Assembly (NCBI RefSeq): GCF_002368115.1
Contig: NZ_AP018316.1
Location: 3,844,834-3,880,644 of the forward strand
Direction: 5' to 3'
Length of the DNA: 35,811 bases
Source of the DNA: Dolichospermum compactum NIES-806
Lineage (GTDB): Bacteria; Cyanobacteriota; Cyanobacteriia; Cyanobacteriales; Nostocaceae
Position numbers and translations under genes: made by a program. The stretch's first letter is position 1. The number at the start of each line of letters is the position of its first letter. The notes under the pieces are model-generated. The model did no database searches. It was not told the DNA's origin and saw nothing but the letters and a program-made list of their open reading frames with translations. Positions 17,099 through 24,905 of this stretch are shown here, one piece after another.

Positions 17099-18130
17099 AT
17101 TTTGCTCTTTTGAGCAAGCAATATGGAGTTAAATTGTCAAGAATAATTGACCGCAGATAAACACGGATGAATTCGCAGATTTTATGACTCTGTACAGCCT
17201 TGGATGAAGTTGGTATAGGTAAATATTGATTTTTCATCCTTAACAGTATGGAAATCTTTTTTGCGTTAATTATTGATGAATACTGTGGCGGTTTAATATG
17301 GAATCCTCTGATTAATCCTGTAGTCTATAAATTAATTTTTCGCCTAAATTAATCTTAGTTTGGTGACAACTCTATTGCAACTCATAAGCAATTTATGTGC
17401 AACTTCATAAAAGTCTTGCAAATGTAAAATTGATAGAGTTGTCCGTACAATATGTTTGCTTATCCAATACATAAATTATTATCTAAGTTTTAGCCATTTT
17501 GACCAAAGTTGCATATAGATTGCATATCCTTAGTTTTAATTTATTAAAACTTTTATTTTGCTCTAAATAAACATCATACAGCAGAACTTAAGAGTCAGAA
17601 GTTAGGAGTAAAACTCTGGTTTTGAATTTATATTCTGTACCGCATTGATCTGCAATCTGCTGTAAATCCTCTTAATGGCAATAAAATTTTGAATATGTAA
17701 TTATTGTTCATTAGTTTCTAATACCAAATAGTGAATTCTTGCATCTATCTACAGAAAGATTTTTTTATATTTGTAAAATTAATCACTATCAAATATATCT
17801 AAGGAATTAAAAAAATATTTTTCCATCAACTTAAGTCCAAAATTTGAGATAATGAAAAATTAGTAATTCTTAATCTATTTAAGGAGTTGATAATTTGATG
17901 CTTGCAATTTTTACAAACCCAAGATATTGCGATAAATAAGGTTTTATGAAACAATTAGTTGCATATAGGTTGAAATTCCCAAAAAATAAGTTTAACCTAA
18001 ATTATTAAATCAGGGAAATTTAGACTGTGAATTTAAAGCGGTCTTTGAGCGTAAAATTAGTCAATTAAACTTTATTGCATTATTTGGCTTCTGCAATATT
18101 GGAATTACAAAACTACAAGGAATTGCTGGC
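17099..18130. promoter_or_regulatory. 1-kb divergent regulatory gap
   Basis: There is no gene here. It separates the minus-strand synthase operon from the plus-strand small gene and devBCA. It holds a small hairpin TTGCTC-TTTT-GAGCAA (17102-17117) right at the synthase start and the second copy of a 51-bp repeat (17147-17197). A perfect 11-bp inverted repeat GACAACTCTAT/ATAGAGTTGTC (17365-17375, 17433-17443) encloses TGCAACTCATAA and TGCAACTTCATAA. The 12-mer AGTTGCATATAG occurs at 17507-17518 and 17957-17968. The repeated TTGCA(A/T) motifs look like regulator-binding sites. Promoters could not be placed firmly in such AT-rich sequence. Confidence 0.5.
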
Positions 18131-18460
18131 ATGAGACTATCTGAATTAGATCCACTCATCCCGCTGAATGAGTTACGAGAAGACCTCCTCAAATTACCAA
18201 AAGGTTACTCATTTCATGAAGATGAATTAGTAGATTTTCTGTCACGGAGAAGATGGCCTGAAAGTAATCGTCGAATTGATAGAACAACATTCTGGCGGTG
18301 GCGTAATGATAACGCTATTGAGCATCAAAAAATATTCAGTCGCTTGGATCTTCTCAAACTTTGTCAAATTTGTGATCATTATCGAGTAGACGGAACACGG
18401 AGTGAATACCTGGCAATCATGCGGAAGAAAAAAGAGAAAGAGGTCGTGCTGAATAAATAA
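18131..18460 (+). CDS. Small basic protein, possible DNA-binding regulator
   Basis: A 109-aa cytoplasmic protein I do not recognise by family. It is charged, with segments DELVDFLSRRRWPESNRRID and FWRWRNDN that could form a helix-turn-helix or winged-helix surface, and a Lys-rich C-terminal tail (RKKKEKE). AAGGA lies about 9 nt before the ATG. It stands alone between the synthase operon and devBCA, downstream of the repeat-rich gap, so a role in controlling one or both is plausible. That role is inferred from position and composition only. Confidence 0.6.
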   Translation: MRLSELDPLIPLNELREDLLKLPKGYSFHEDELVDFLSRRRWPESNRRIDRTTFWRWRNDNAIEHQKIFSRLDLLKLCQICDHYRVDGTRSEYLAIMRKKKEKEVVLNK

Positions 18461-18707
18461 ACTTTTGATATTGGTAATTGGTAATAGTCAGCAACTAATT
18501 ACCCATTACCTATCAAAATTTTAGCATTTAAATATTTTGTGTAATGGTTAATTAATCAACAGAGTAAATAATTTTTGATCAATAGTATTTTTTGGATATT
18601 GCATCATATATAAGGTTGTCAAGAGATGTTATCAAGTGTAGTGACTTTTCTGGTTCTTATTGAGAATCAGAAATACTGTCATATTTCCTAATTTAAAAGA
18701 CAAAATT

Positions 18708-19910
18708 ATGGTACACAAAGAAAAGCACTCATTAATAAAACCTGTCAGTTCGTGGCCGATAATGTTAGCAAGTTCTGGAGTTATAGCTACCAGTTTAATA
18801 TCTATCTATAGCCTTTCATATTTTCAGAAAACTTCTAAATCAACTTCTACAATATCTCCTACTATTCCTATTTCTGCACCTACCATTACTGCTGTTGCTG
18901 CTTTAGGACGTTTAGAACCCCAAGGAGAAGTAATTCGTCTCTCCGCACCCAATTCTCAAACAGGGATAAGAGTTAATCAACTTTTGGTAAAAAAAGGAGA
19001 CAAAATTCGTCAAGGACAAGTAGTAGCAATTCTTGATAGTTATATTCCTAATCTTGCAGCTTTAGAAAAAGCAAAACGACAAGTAGAAGTCAGTCAAGCC
19101 AATCTTCAGCAAGTAGAAGCAGGGGCAAAAAGAGGTGATATTTCGGCGCAAAAAGCCACAATTTCCCGTTTAGAAGCGGAATTACGGGGATCAATTTCTA
19201 GCCAAAAAGCCACAATTGCTCGTTTAGAAGCTGAACTAAAAAATTCAGAAACCGAAAATAAACGATATCAGAAATTATATCAAGATGGTGCTATTTCTGC
19301 TTCTGATGCAGATACGAGAAGACTACGCAGGGATACTGTGCAAGAACAACTTAATGAAGCTAATGCTAATCTAAAAAGGACTGTAGAAACTTTGCAAAAA
19401 CAGTTAAGTGAATCTGAAGCTAGATTGAATAGTATTGCAGAAGTTCGTCCTACAGATGTGCAACTAGCTCAAGCAAATGTAAAAAGTGCGATCGCATCTG
19501 TTCAACAAGCTCAGGCGGAGTTAGATTTAAGTGCTATTCGTTCACCTATTAATGGACAAGTTCTCAAAATTAATACTTGGCCAGGAGAAATAATTGCCAA
19601 TAAAGGGATATTAGAATTGGGACAAACTCAACAAATGTATGTGGTTGCAGAAGTTTATGAAACTGATATTAAAAAAGTTCGTCTAGGTCAATCAGTAACT
19701 ATCACCGGTGAGGCTTTTACAGGAAAATTAAAAGGGACAGTTACAGATATTGGTTTACAAGTTGGTAGACAAAATATCTTTAATACTAATCCTGGTTCAG
19801 ATACAGATAATAAAATAGTTGATGTAAAAATCCGCATTGATCAATTAGCAGATAATCAACGAGTTTCTAGTTTAACTAATTTACAAGTTCAGGTACTTAT
19901 TAAGATATAA
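18708..19910 (+). CDS. devB: DevB-like membrane fusion protein (HlyD family)
   Basis: 400 aa. The periplasmic adaptor of a DevBCA-type tripartite exporter, which links the inner-membrane ABC transporter to a TolC-like outer-membrane channel. In heterocystous cyanobacteria the founding DevBCA exports heterocyst glycolipids. Visible parts are a single N-terminal membrane anchor (IMLASSGVIATSLISIYSL), a lipoyl/barrel-sandwich half (LGRLEPQGEVIRLSAPN), a long coiled-coil hairpin with internal repeats (SQKATIARLEAELK twice), the second lipoyl half (AIRSPINGQVLKINTWPGE) and a beta-barrel (VAEVYETDIKKVRLGQSVTI). The ATG at 18708 is chosen over an upstream TTG at 18660, whose extra residues are not family-like. 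It is followed by devC and devA on the same strand. Confidence 0.93.
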   Translation: MVHKEKHSLIKPVSSWPIMLASSGVIATSLISIYSLSYFQKTSKSTSTISPTIPISAPTITAVAALGRLEPQGEVIRLSAPNSQTGIRVNQLLVKKGDKIRQGQVVAILDSYIPNLAALEKAKRQVEVSQANLQQVEAGAKRGDISAQKATISRLEAELRGSISSQKATIARLEAELKNSETENKRYQKLYQDGAISASDADTRRLRRDTVQEQLNEANANLKRTVETLQKQLSESEARLNSIAEVRPTDVQLAQANVKSAIASVQQAQAELDLSAIRSPINGQVLKINTWPGEIIANKGILELGQTQQMYVVAEVYETDIKKVRLGQSVTITGEAFTGKLKGTVTDIGLQVGRQNIFNTNPGSDTDNKIVDVKIRIDQLADNQRVSSLTNLQVQVLIKI

Positions 19911-20002
19911 GTCTAAATTGTAATTTGTCTGCTTAATTTGATGGGGATAATGACTAAGACGTATTTGGAAATCCTATGATTATATAGAAAATAGGAGAAA
20001 AT

Positions 20003-21178
20003 ATGATTTTAAATATACCTTTAGCTTGGCTACAATTGGTAAAGCAAAAAGTACGCTTTCTTGTAGCATTAGCGGGTATTGCTTTTATTTCTGTTTTGAT
20101 GTTTATGCAAATTGGGTTTCAAGATGCTCTTTATGCTAGTGCGACTCAAGTACATAAACATCTTCGAGGTGATTTGTTTTTAGTTAGCTCCCAATATAAA
20201 TCTTTGACTTCTACTCAAAGTTTTCCTCGCAGTCGTTTATATCAGATATTAGGTTTTAATGGAATTGCATCAGTTGAACCGTTATATGTCCAATTTGCTA
20301 AACTTAAAAATCCTATCAATGGTCGCAAATATCCTATTTATGTCCTGGGATTCGATCCGGTTAAATCCATATTTAGATTACCGGAAATAGATCAAGATTT
20401 TCAATTACTCAAAATTCCTGATCAAGTATTTTTCGACCGAGCGGCACGTCCAGAATTTGGACCAATTGCTGAATATTTTCAGAAAAATAAACCTATCAGT
20501 ATGGAAATATTTAGTTATTTAGGAACTGTTGGTTACAAAGTTAAAGTCAGTGGTTTATTTACTCTTGGTCCTTCTTTTGGTGTGGATGGTAATTTAATAG
20601 TCAGTTCTTCTACTTTTTTTAAAATCTTTCCAGAACACAGACCAAATCAAGTAGATATAGGCTCAATTCATCTGCAACCTCATGTTAGTCCTCAAAGGAT
20701 CTTAGCGACTTTATCCGCTAGTTTACCAAATGATATCATGGTAATGACGCGCCAAGAATTTATTGATTTTGAAAAAAGCTATTGGACATTAAGAACACCG
20801 ATTGGATTTGTGTTTAATTTGATGGTAACGATGGGTTTTGTTGTTGGTGTAATTGTTGTTTATCAAATTCTTTATAGTAATATATCAACCCATTTTGTCC
20901 AGTTTGCTACACTCAAAGCCATGGGATTTAGAAATAAATATCTTTTGAATGTTGTCTTTCAGCAAGCTGTAATTTTAGCTGTCTTGGGTTACATTCCCGG
21001 TTTTGCTATCTCTTTAGGACTCTATGATATTGCCAAAGATGCAACTAAATTACCTATTGTGATGGATATAAATAAGGGTATATTAGTATTTACATCTGTG
21101 ATTGTTATGTGCTTAACTTCTGGTTTCTTTTCTACTAATAAATTACGTAAGGTAGATCCAGCAGAAATTTTTAATTAA
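20003..21178 (+). CDS. devC: DevC-like ABC exporter permease (FtsX/MacB-type)
   Basis: A 391-aa inner-membrane permease of the DevBCA exporter. It has an N-terminal membrane segment (FLVALAGIAFISVLMFMQIGF), a periplasmic domain of about 200 residues, and three C-terminal membrane segments in the FtsX-like domain (FVFNLMVTMGFVVGVIVVYQ, AVILAVLGYIPGF, GILVFTSVIVMCLTS). It ends LRKVDPAEIFN, the usual DevC/FtsX-type tail. AGGAGA precedes the ATG at good spacing. devA starts 6 bp after its stop, so the two are probably translated together. Confidence 0.95.
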   Translation: MILNIPLAWLQLVKQKVRFLVALAGIAFISVLMFMQIGFQDALYASATQVHKHLRGDLFLVSSQYKSLTSTQSFPRSRLYQILGFNGIASVEPLYVQFAKLKNPINGRKYPIYVLGFDPVKSIFRLPEIDQDFQLLKIPDQVFFDRAARPEFGPIAEYFQKNKPISMEIFSYLGTVGYKVKVSGLFTLGPSFGVDGNLIVSSSTFFKIFPEHRPNQVDIGSIHLQPHVSPQRILATLSASLPNDIMVMTRQEFIDFEKSYWTLRTPIGFVFNLMVTMGFVVGVIVVYQILYSNISTHFVQFATLKAMGFRNKYLLNVVFQQAVILAVLGYIPGFAISLGLYDIAKDATKLPIVMDINKGILVFTSVIVMCLTSGFFSTNKLRKVDPAEIFN

Positions 21179-21184
21179 CTACTT

Positions 21185-21883
21185 ATGCAATATTTACCTG
21201 CTGCTAATATTTTGGAAATCACCAAGCTTAATCATTACTTTGGTCATGGTAAATTACAGATTCAAACTTTGTTTGATATTAATTTGACGATCAAATCTGG
21301 AGAAATTGTAATTATGACTGGACCTTCTGGTTCAGGAAAAACTACTCTATTAACATTAATTGGTGGTCTGCGTTCTGTCCAAGAGGGAAGTTTAAAATTT
21401 AATGGACAAGAATTATTAAATGCTAGTAATGAAGAATTAGTCCAAATACGTAGGCAAATTGGTTATATTTTTCAAGCTCATAATTTACTAGATTTTCTAA
21501 CTGCTATGCAAAATGTGCAAATGTCTTTAGAATTGCAATCGAATATTTCGCAATGGGAATCCTATGTTCAGTCCGAAGCCATGCTTAATGCTGTGAAATT
21601 GGGGGATAGAATTAATTATTATCCTTCTGATCTTTCTGGGGGACAGAAGCAACGAGTGGCGATCGCTCGCGCTTTAGTGAGTCATCCTAAGTTAGTATTG
21701 GCTGATGAACCTACGGCTGCTTTAGATAGTAAATCAGGACGAGATGTGGTGAATTTAATGCAGCAATTAGCAAAAGAACAAGATTGTTCAATTTTAATTG
21801 TTACCCATGATAACCGCATTTTAGATATTGCCGATAGGATTATTAACATGGAGGACGGTTATTTAATCCAGCATCAAGTTTAG
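21185..21883 (+). CDS. devA: DevA-like ABC exporter ATPase
   Basis: A 232-aa ATPase subunit of the DevBCA exporter (LolD/MacB-like family). It has a complete nucleotide-binding site: Walker A GPSGSGKTT, Q-loop IFQAHNLL, signature LSGGQKQR, Walker B LVLADEPTAALD and switch His in VTHD. It starts 6 bp after devC and ends the operon. Placement 4 kb from a PUFA/HglE-type synthase suggests export of that pathway's lipid, as in heterocyst glycolipid export. This is inferred from neighbourhood and family. Confidence 0.95.
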   Translation: MQYLPAANILEITKLNHYFGHGKLQIQTLFDINLTIKSGEIVIMTGPSGSGKTTLLTLIGGLRSVQEGSLKFNGQELLNASNEELVQIRRQIGYIFQAHNLLDFLTAMQNVQMSLELQSNISQWESYVQSEAMLNAVKLGDRINYYPSDLSGGQKQRVAIARALVSHPKLVLADEPTAALDSKSGRDVVNLMQQLAKEQDCSILIVTHDNRILDIADRIINMEDGYLIQHQV

Positions 21884-22454
21884 GGTGATCTCCCAGAGTT
21901 TTATTTAACCAAATTTACTAAAAAATAAAATCACTAACCAAGGAATTGTTAAATCAGGAATTAACCCAGCGTAATTTCTTAAAAAAGGTATTCCCCTTAG
22001 TAAAATAAACCTTAAAGAACGTAAAGATACAGAACGATTACCATTTTCATCTACAAATCCATATCTCTTGGCGACTTCAGCGACAATTTGGATTTTACCT
22101 GTATATTTAATAATATTAGCATCACCAGCTAAACTAGCGATCGCTCTCCCAGTGAATAACGGTGTTTCCCAATTATAACCATCACCAAATGATGAAGATG
22201 TCCCATGTTCTAAACTCTGTTCTTGAGCAAAACTGGTAATCTGTTCTGTACCGACAATCCCCGGATAAATAGCTACAGAAGTCACATTATATTCTTTCAA
22301 TTCTTTGGCCATATCTGCTGCTAATCTATCACAAGAACTTTTCCCCACACCATAAGGAACACTAAAAATATAAGACATTCCGCCCCAAGAAGAAATAGTA
22401 AAAATAATTCCCTCTTTCCGCTTTATCATCATTCTGGCAGCATAAATACTAGCC

Positions 22455-23629
22455 CAGAAATGTTGAATAGCGTAATAAAACTTTACATATTGAAATAAAC
22501 TTAGCCTATAAGTGCTATTTTTCATCTTATCCAAATAAGTTTTCTAAACCAATGAACATAACTTATTTCCTGACACATATAGGACTGAAGATAACGGAGT
22601 TTATCTAATAAAGTTTTGCCAAATTCTTGCGGTATTTCTATTAGTTGCAATATCAAATAAGCGATTAAACAGCACATTATCTGAATTCTAATTCCATTCT
22701 CATTCTTTGTCATAAGTCTGTCTAACTTGAGGTGCATTTTTAAGAATTTCCATAACAATTCAATTTGCCATCTTTGTATGTAAATTTCCATAATCTCTTG
22801 ATTACTAACTTGCTCTTCTCCTTCATTTAATAAGTTTGTTGCTAAACGAAATTCACTCTTAGTTTCTATATCACAAAATGCTACTACTCTAATTTCCACT
22901 TCTCTTTCATCTTTGCCAACTTTACAATTACCATTTTCTAGCATTTCTAAAGTGACATTATTTTTAATTCTTAAGACAAAAGCTTTATTTTTTTGTTGTT
23001 TTAATTCAGATATTCTTTCGGAGGATGCAAATCCTCTATCCATTATCCCTACTCCTTTTGACGGAATTGCTTCTACTGTTTCTTGTCCATATTTATGGTC
23101 ATGTCCTTGCCCAAAATGAATCACCATTCCACCAACTTCTGATGTCAAACTATCTAACCCACAAAATAGTTTTACTTGATGATATCCTTGACTCCATAAT
23201 AATTTACTTGTTAATGTAATAATTGTTGAATCTATAGGAAATAATGCTTGGGTTTCTTCCTTTCCTTTTTTCTTTCTCAGTTGATTGTTTAATTCAGTTA
23301 TTATCTCCAAAAATACTTGAGTATCTCTCTTTTTACTTGCCTTGGAAAAATTTGATATTTTTAAATCTATCCCTTGATTATTTAGTCTTTGAAATAAATC
23401 TCTCATACTCACTATACTTTTATCCATGACATACTGTAACCACACTGATACAAATGAAAATGTGTCCAGAACTGGATAATCTTTTTTGGGCAATGGTTTC
23501 AATATTGTTTTGACCACTTCTGGGAAATTCTTTAAGCGCATAATTTGATAATTCTTTATCTATATTTTTTTAGATTGTATCAAATTATGGTACTTTTTTT
23601 TAATCTTTTCCTAACATTCAACACTTCTG
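22455..23629 (-). mobile_element. IS4-family insertion sequence (1175 bp)
   Basis: The ends are imperfect inverted repeats: CAGAAATGTTGAAT at the left and CAGAAGTGTTGAAT read inward from the right. It is flanked by 9-bp direct target duplications ATACTAGCC at 22446-22454 and 23630-23638. It carries one transposase gene and interrupts a dehydrogenase gene. The perfect duplications and open transposase frame suggest a recent insertion. Confidence 0.95.
22522..23541 (-). CDS. IS4-family DDE transposase
   Basis: A 339-aa transposase with the IS4-type DDE core: first Asp in ALFPIDSTI, second Asp in GIMDRGFAS, and the Glu in the signature YIQRWQIELLWKFLKMHLKL (Y-x2-R-x3-E-x6-K). Its length is at the short side for the family but the core is complete. 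It cuts and pastes the element that contains it. Its own promoter should lie just inside the right end (23542-23629). Confidence 0.93.
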   Translation of the reverse strand: MRLKNFPEVVKTILKPLPKKDYPVLDTFSFVSVWLQYVMDKSIVSMRDLFQRLNNQGIDLKISNFSKASKKRDTQVFLEIITELNNQLRKKKGKEETQALFPIDSTIITLTSKLLWSQGYHQVKLFCGLDSLTSEVGGMVIHFGQGHDHKYGQETVEAIPSKGVGIMDRGFASSERISELKQQKNKAFVLRIKNNVTLEMLENGNCKVGKDEREVEIRVVAFCDIETKSEFRLATNLLNEGEEQVSNQEIMEIYIQRWQIELLWKFLKMHLKLDRLMTKNENGIRIQIMCCLIAYLILQLIEIPQEFGKTLLDKLRYLQSYMCQEISYVHWFRKLIWIR

Positions 23630-24048
23630 ATACTAGCCACATAATGACTTCGTAAACCGACATGATTCGCAGCATCCCAAAAACTCGGTTCTAACTCCCA
23701 AAAAGGTTTACCAAAACCTTCTCTGATAGCTTGTACTCCTGCATAAACATTATTAACTAAAATATCCAATTTACCATTTTGTTCTCTCTCAATCTGGGCA
23801 AAAAGTTGGTGGATTTGCTCATCATCACTATGATCAACTCGCACAGAAATACAAACCCCACCAGCTTCTCTAACGGCGGTTTCAGTTTCTCGTAAACTCC
23901 CACCAAGACCGTCATTATTAGCTTCAAGAGTGCGTCCTGTAATATAGACTGTAGCACCAGCTTCACCTAATCCAATCGCAATTCCTTTGCCAATCCCTCT
24001 AGTAGCACCTGTGACTAATGCTATTTTTCCTTGCAGATGTTTAATCAT

Positions 24049-24905
24049 TTTTTTATCAGGAAATTTGTATTTTTAGTATAAAATTATTATATTAATATTT
24101 TCAATTATGTTACCTGGTGTTTCTCTTGAAGATCATGCTTGTGCATTATTAAAGAGTGATACTTGGTTTCTGCATGAACATCCTTAAATTTATTTAAACA
24201 TATTTATTTTTATTGAAATACAAATAAGATGTGTTTGTTAATCAATACTTCGCAACGCTAACGCTTTTTGCAATTTGGCAAAGGTATTGGGCGTTGCTGA
24301 TTAAGGGTATGAATTTTAGTCTCACGCAAAGGCGCAAAGACGCACTGAGGTTTGAGTTTTAAAGTAGGACTTACGCACGCTCACTAATTTACCATGATAT
24401 GAATGAACGAAATTGCGTCGTTTTCGGCTTTGGGAATAACTTATTGAGTAGGGTGCGTCAGATAGAGGGAATCTGTTTTTTTGTCAAAATATCGTGTCTG
24501 ACGCACCCTACAAGGGATAAAATTTACGTTACATATTTGGGGAATCTTGTCAATGCGTAAATCCTATAAAGATTCAATTTGGGAATTTCATACCTCAATT
24601 CAGCAACGCCAGGTATTGTTGTTGAAGAAAAATTCACCGAATCGTAGATGTGATGGGGTTCTTAAACCCGGTTATTCATCCACCACTCGCACAAAGTTCA
24701 TTCTGACTCCTTCTTCCTTCTTCCTTTTTCCTTCTTCCTTTTTCCTTCTTCCTTTTTCCTTCTTCCTTTTTCCTTCTTCCTTCTTCCTTCTTCCTCCTGA
24801 CTCCTGACTCCTGACTCCCGACTCCCATTAATTTTTAAACATATCCTGAAAAGACAAGATATTGTTACAATATTTAACAACGTTGATTTAACTGGTGGCT
24901 TCTTC
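24049..24905. other. Intergenic region with MITE and simple repeats
   Basis: No supported gene lies in this 857-bp region. It contains a short dispersed repeat (CTCACGCAAAGGCGCAAAGA, 24322-24341), a MITE at 24365-24566, an unmatched AT-rich stretch, a pyrimidine microsatellite (CCTTCTT/TTTTCC units, about 24710-24793) and CTCCTGA heptamers (24794-24826). The last 80 bp lead into the UbiB-family gene. Confidence 0.6.
24365..24566. mobile_element. 202-bp MITE-like element
   Basis: The terminal inverted repeats are TAGGACTTACGCA (24365-24377) and TGCGTAAATCCTA (24554-24566), with one mismatch. An inner perfect 15-bp palindrome, GTAGGGTGCGTCAGA/TCTGACGCACCCTAC, lies at 24448-24462 and 24497-24511. 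The same terminal sequence occurs at both contig ends. It is non-coding. Confidence 0.75.

Larger units (their letters stand above)
21905..24048 (-). pseudogene. DHRS1-like short-chain dehydrogenase, split by an IS element
   Basis: The N-terminal part is at 23630-24048 and the C-terminal part at 21905-22445. Removing the insertion sequence and one 9-bp target copy restores a 960-bp frame (319 aa) that reads VASIYAARMM across the junction. It resembles DHRS1-type NAD(P)-dependent short-chain dehydrogenases: TGATRGIGKG cofactor loop, LDILVNNVYAG, catalytic Ser in ISSWGG and Tyr/Lys in YGVGK, then SVAIYPGIVGTE. Before the insertion it seems to have been intact, with no other stops. It lies next to devA, converging with it, and may have belonged to the lipid pathway as an oxidoreductase. 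Each fragment alone lacks half of the active site, so it is almost certainly non-functional now. Confidence 0.92.

Noticed and set aside
22913..23429. Plus-strand frames within the IS element
   Set aside because: Antisense shadows of the transposase gene.
23611..24048. HetN identification for the short-chain dehydrogenase beside the lipid genes
   Set aside because: HetN would fit the neighbourhood, but the restored 319-aa sequence follows the DHRS1 pattern (VNNVYAG, VGLRSHY, YGVGKSSCDRLAADMA) rather than HetN.
24107..24187. 26-codon frame starting MLPGVSLEDHACAL upstream of the dehydrogenase
   Set aside because: Reads like a possible protein start but has no ribosome binding site, no recognisable family and stops quickly; too short to support.
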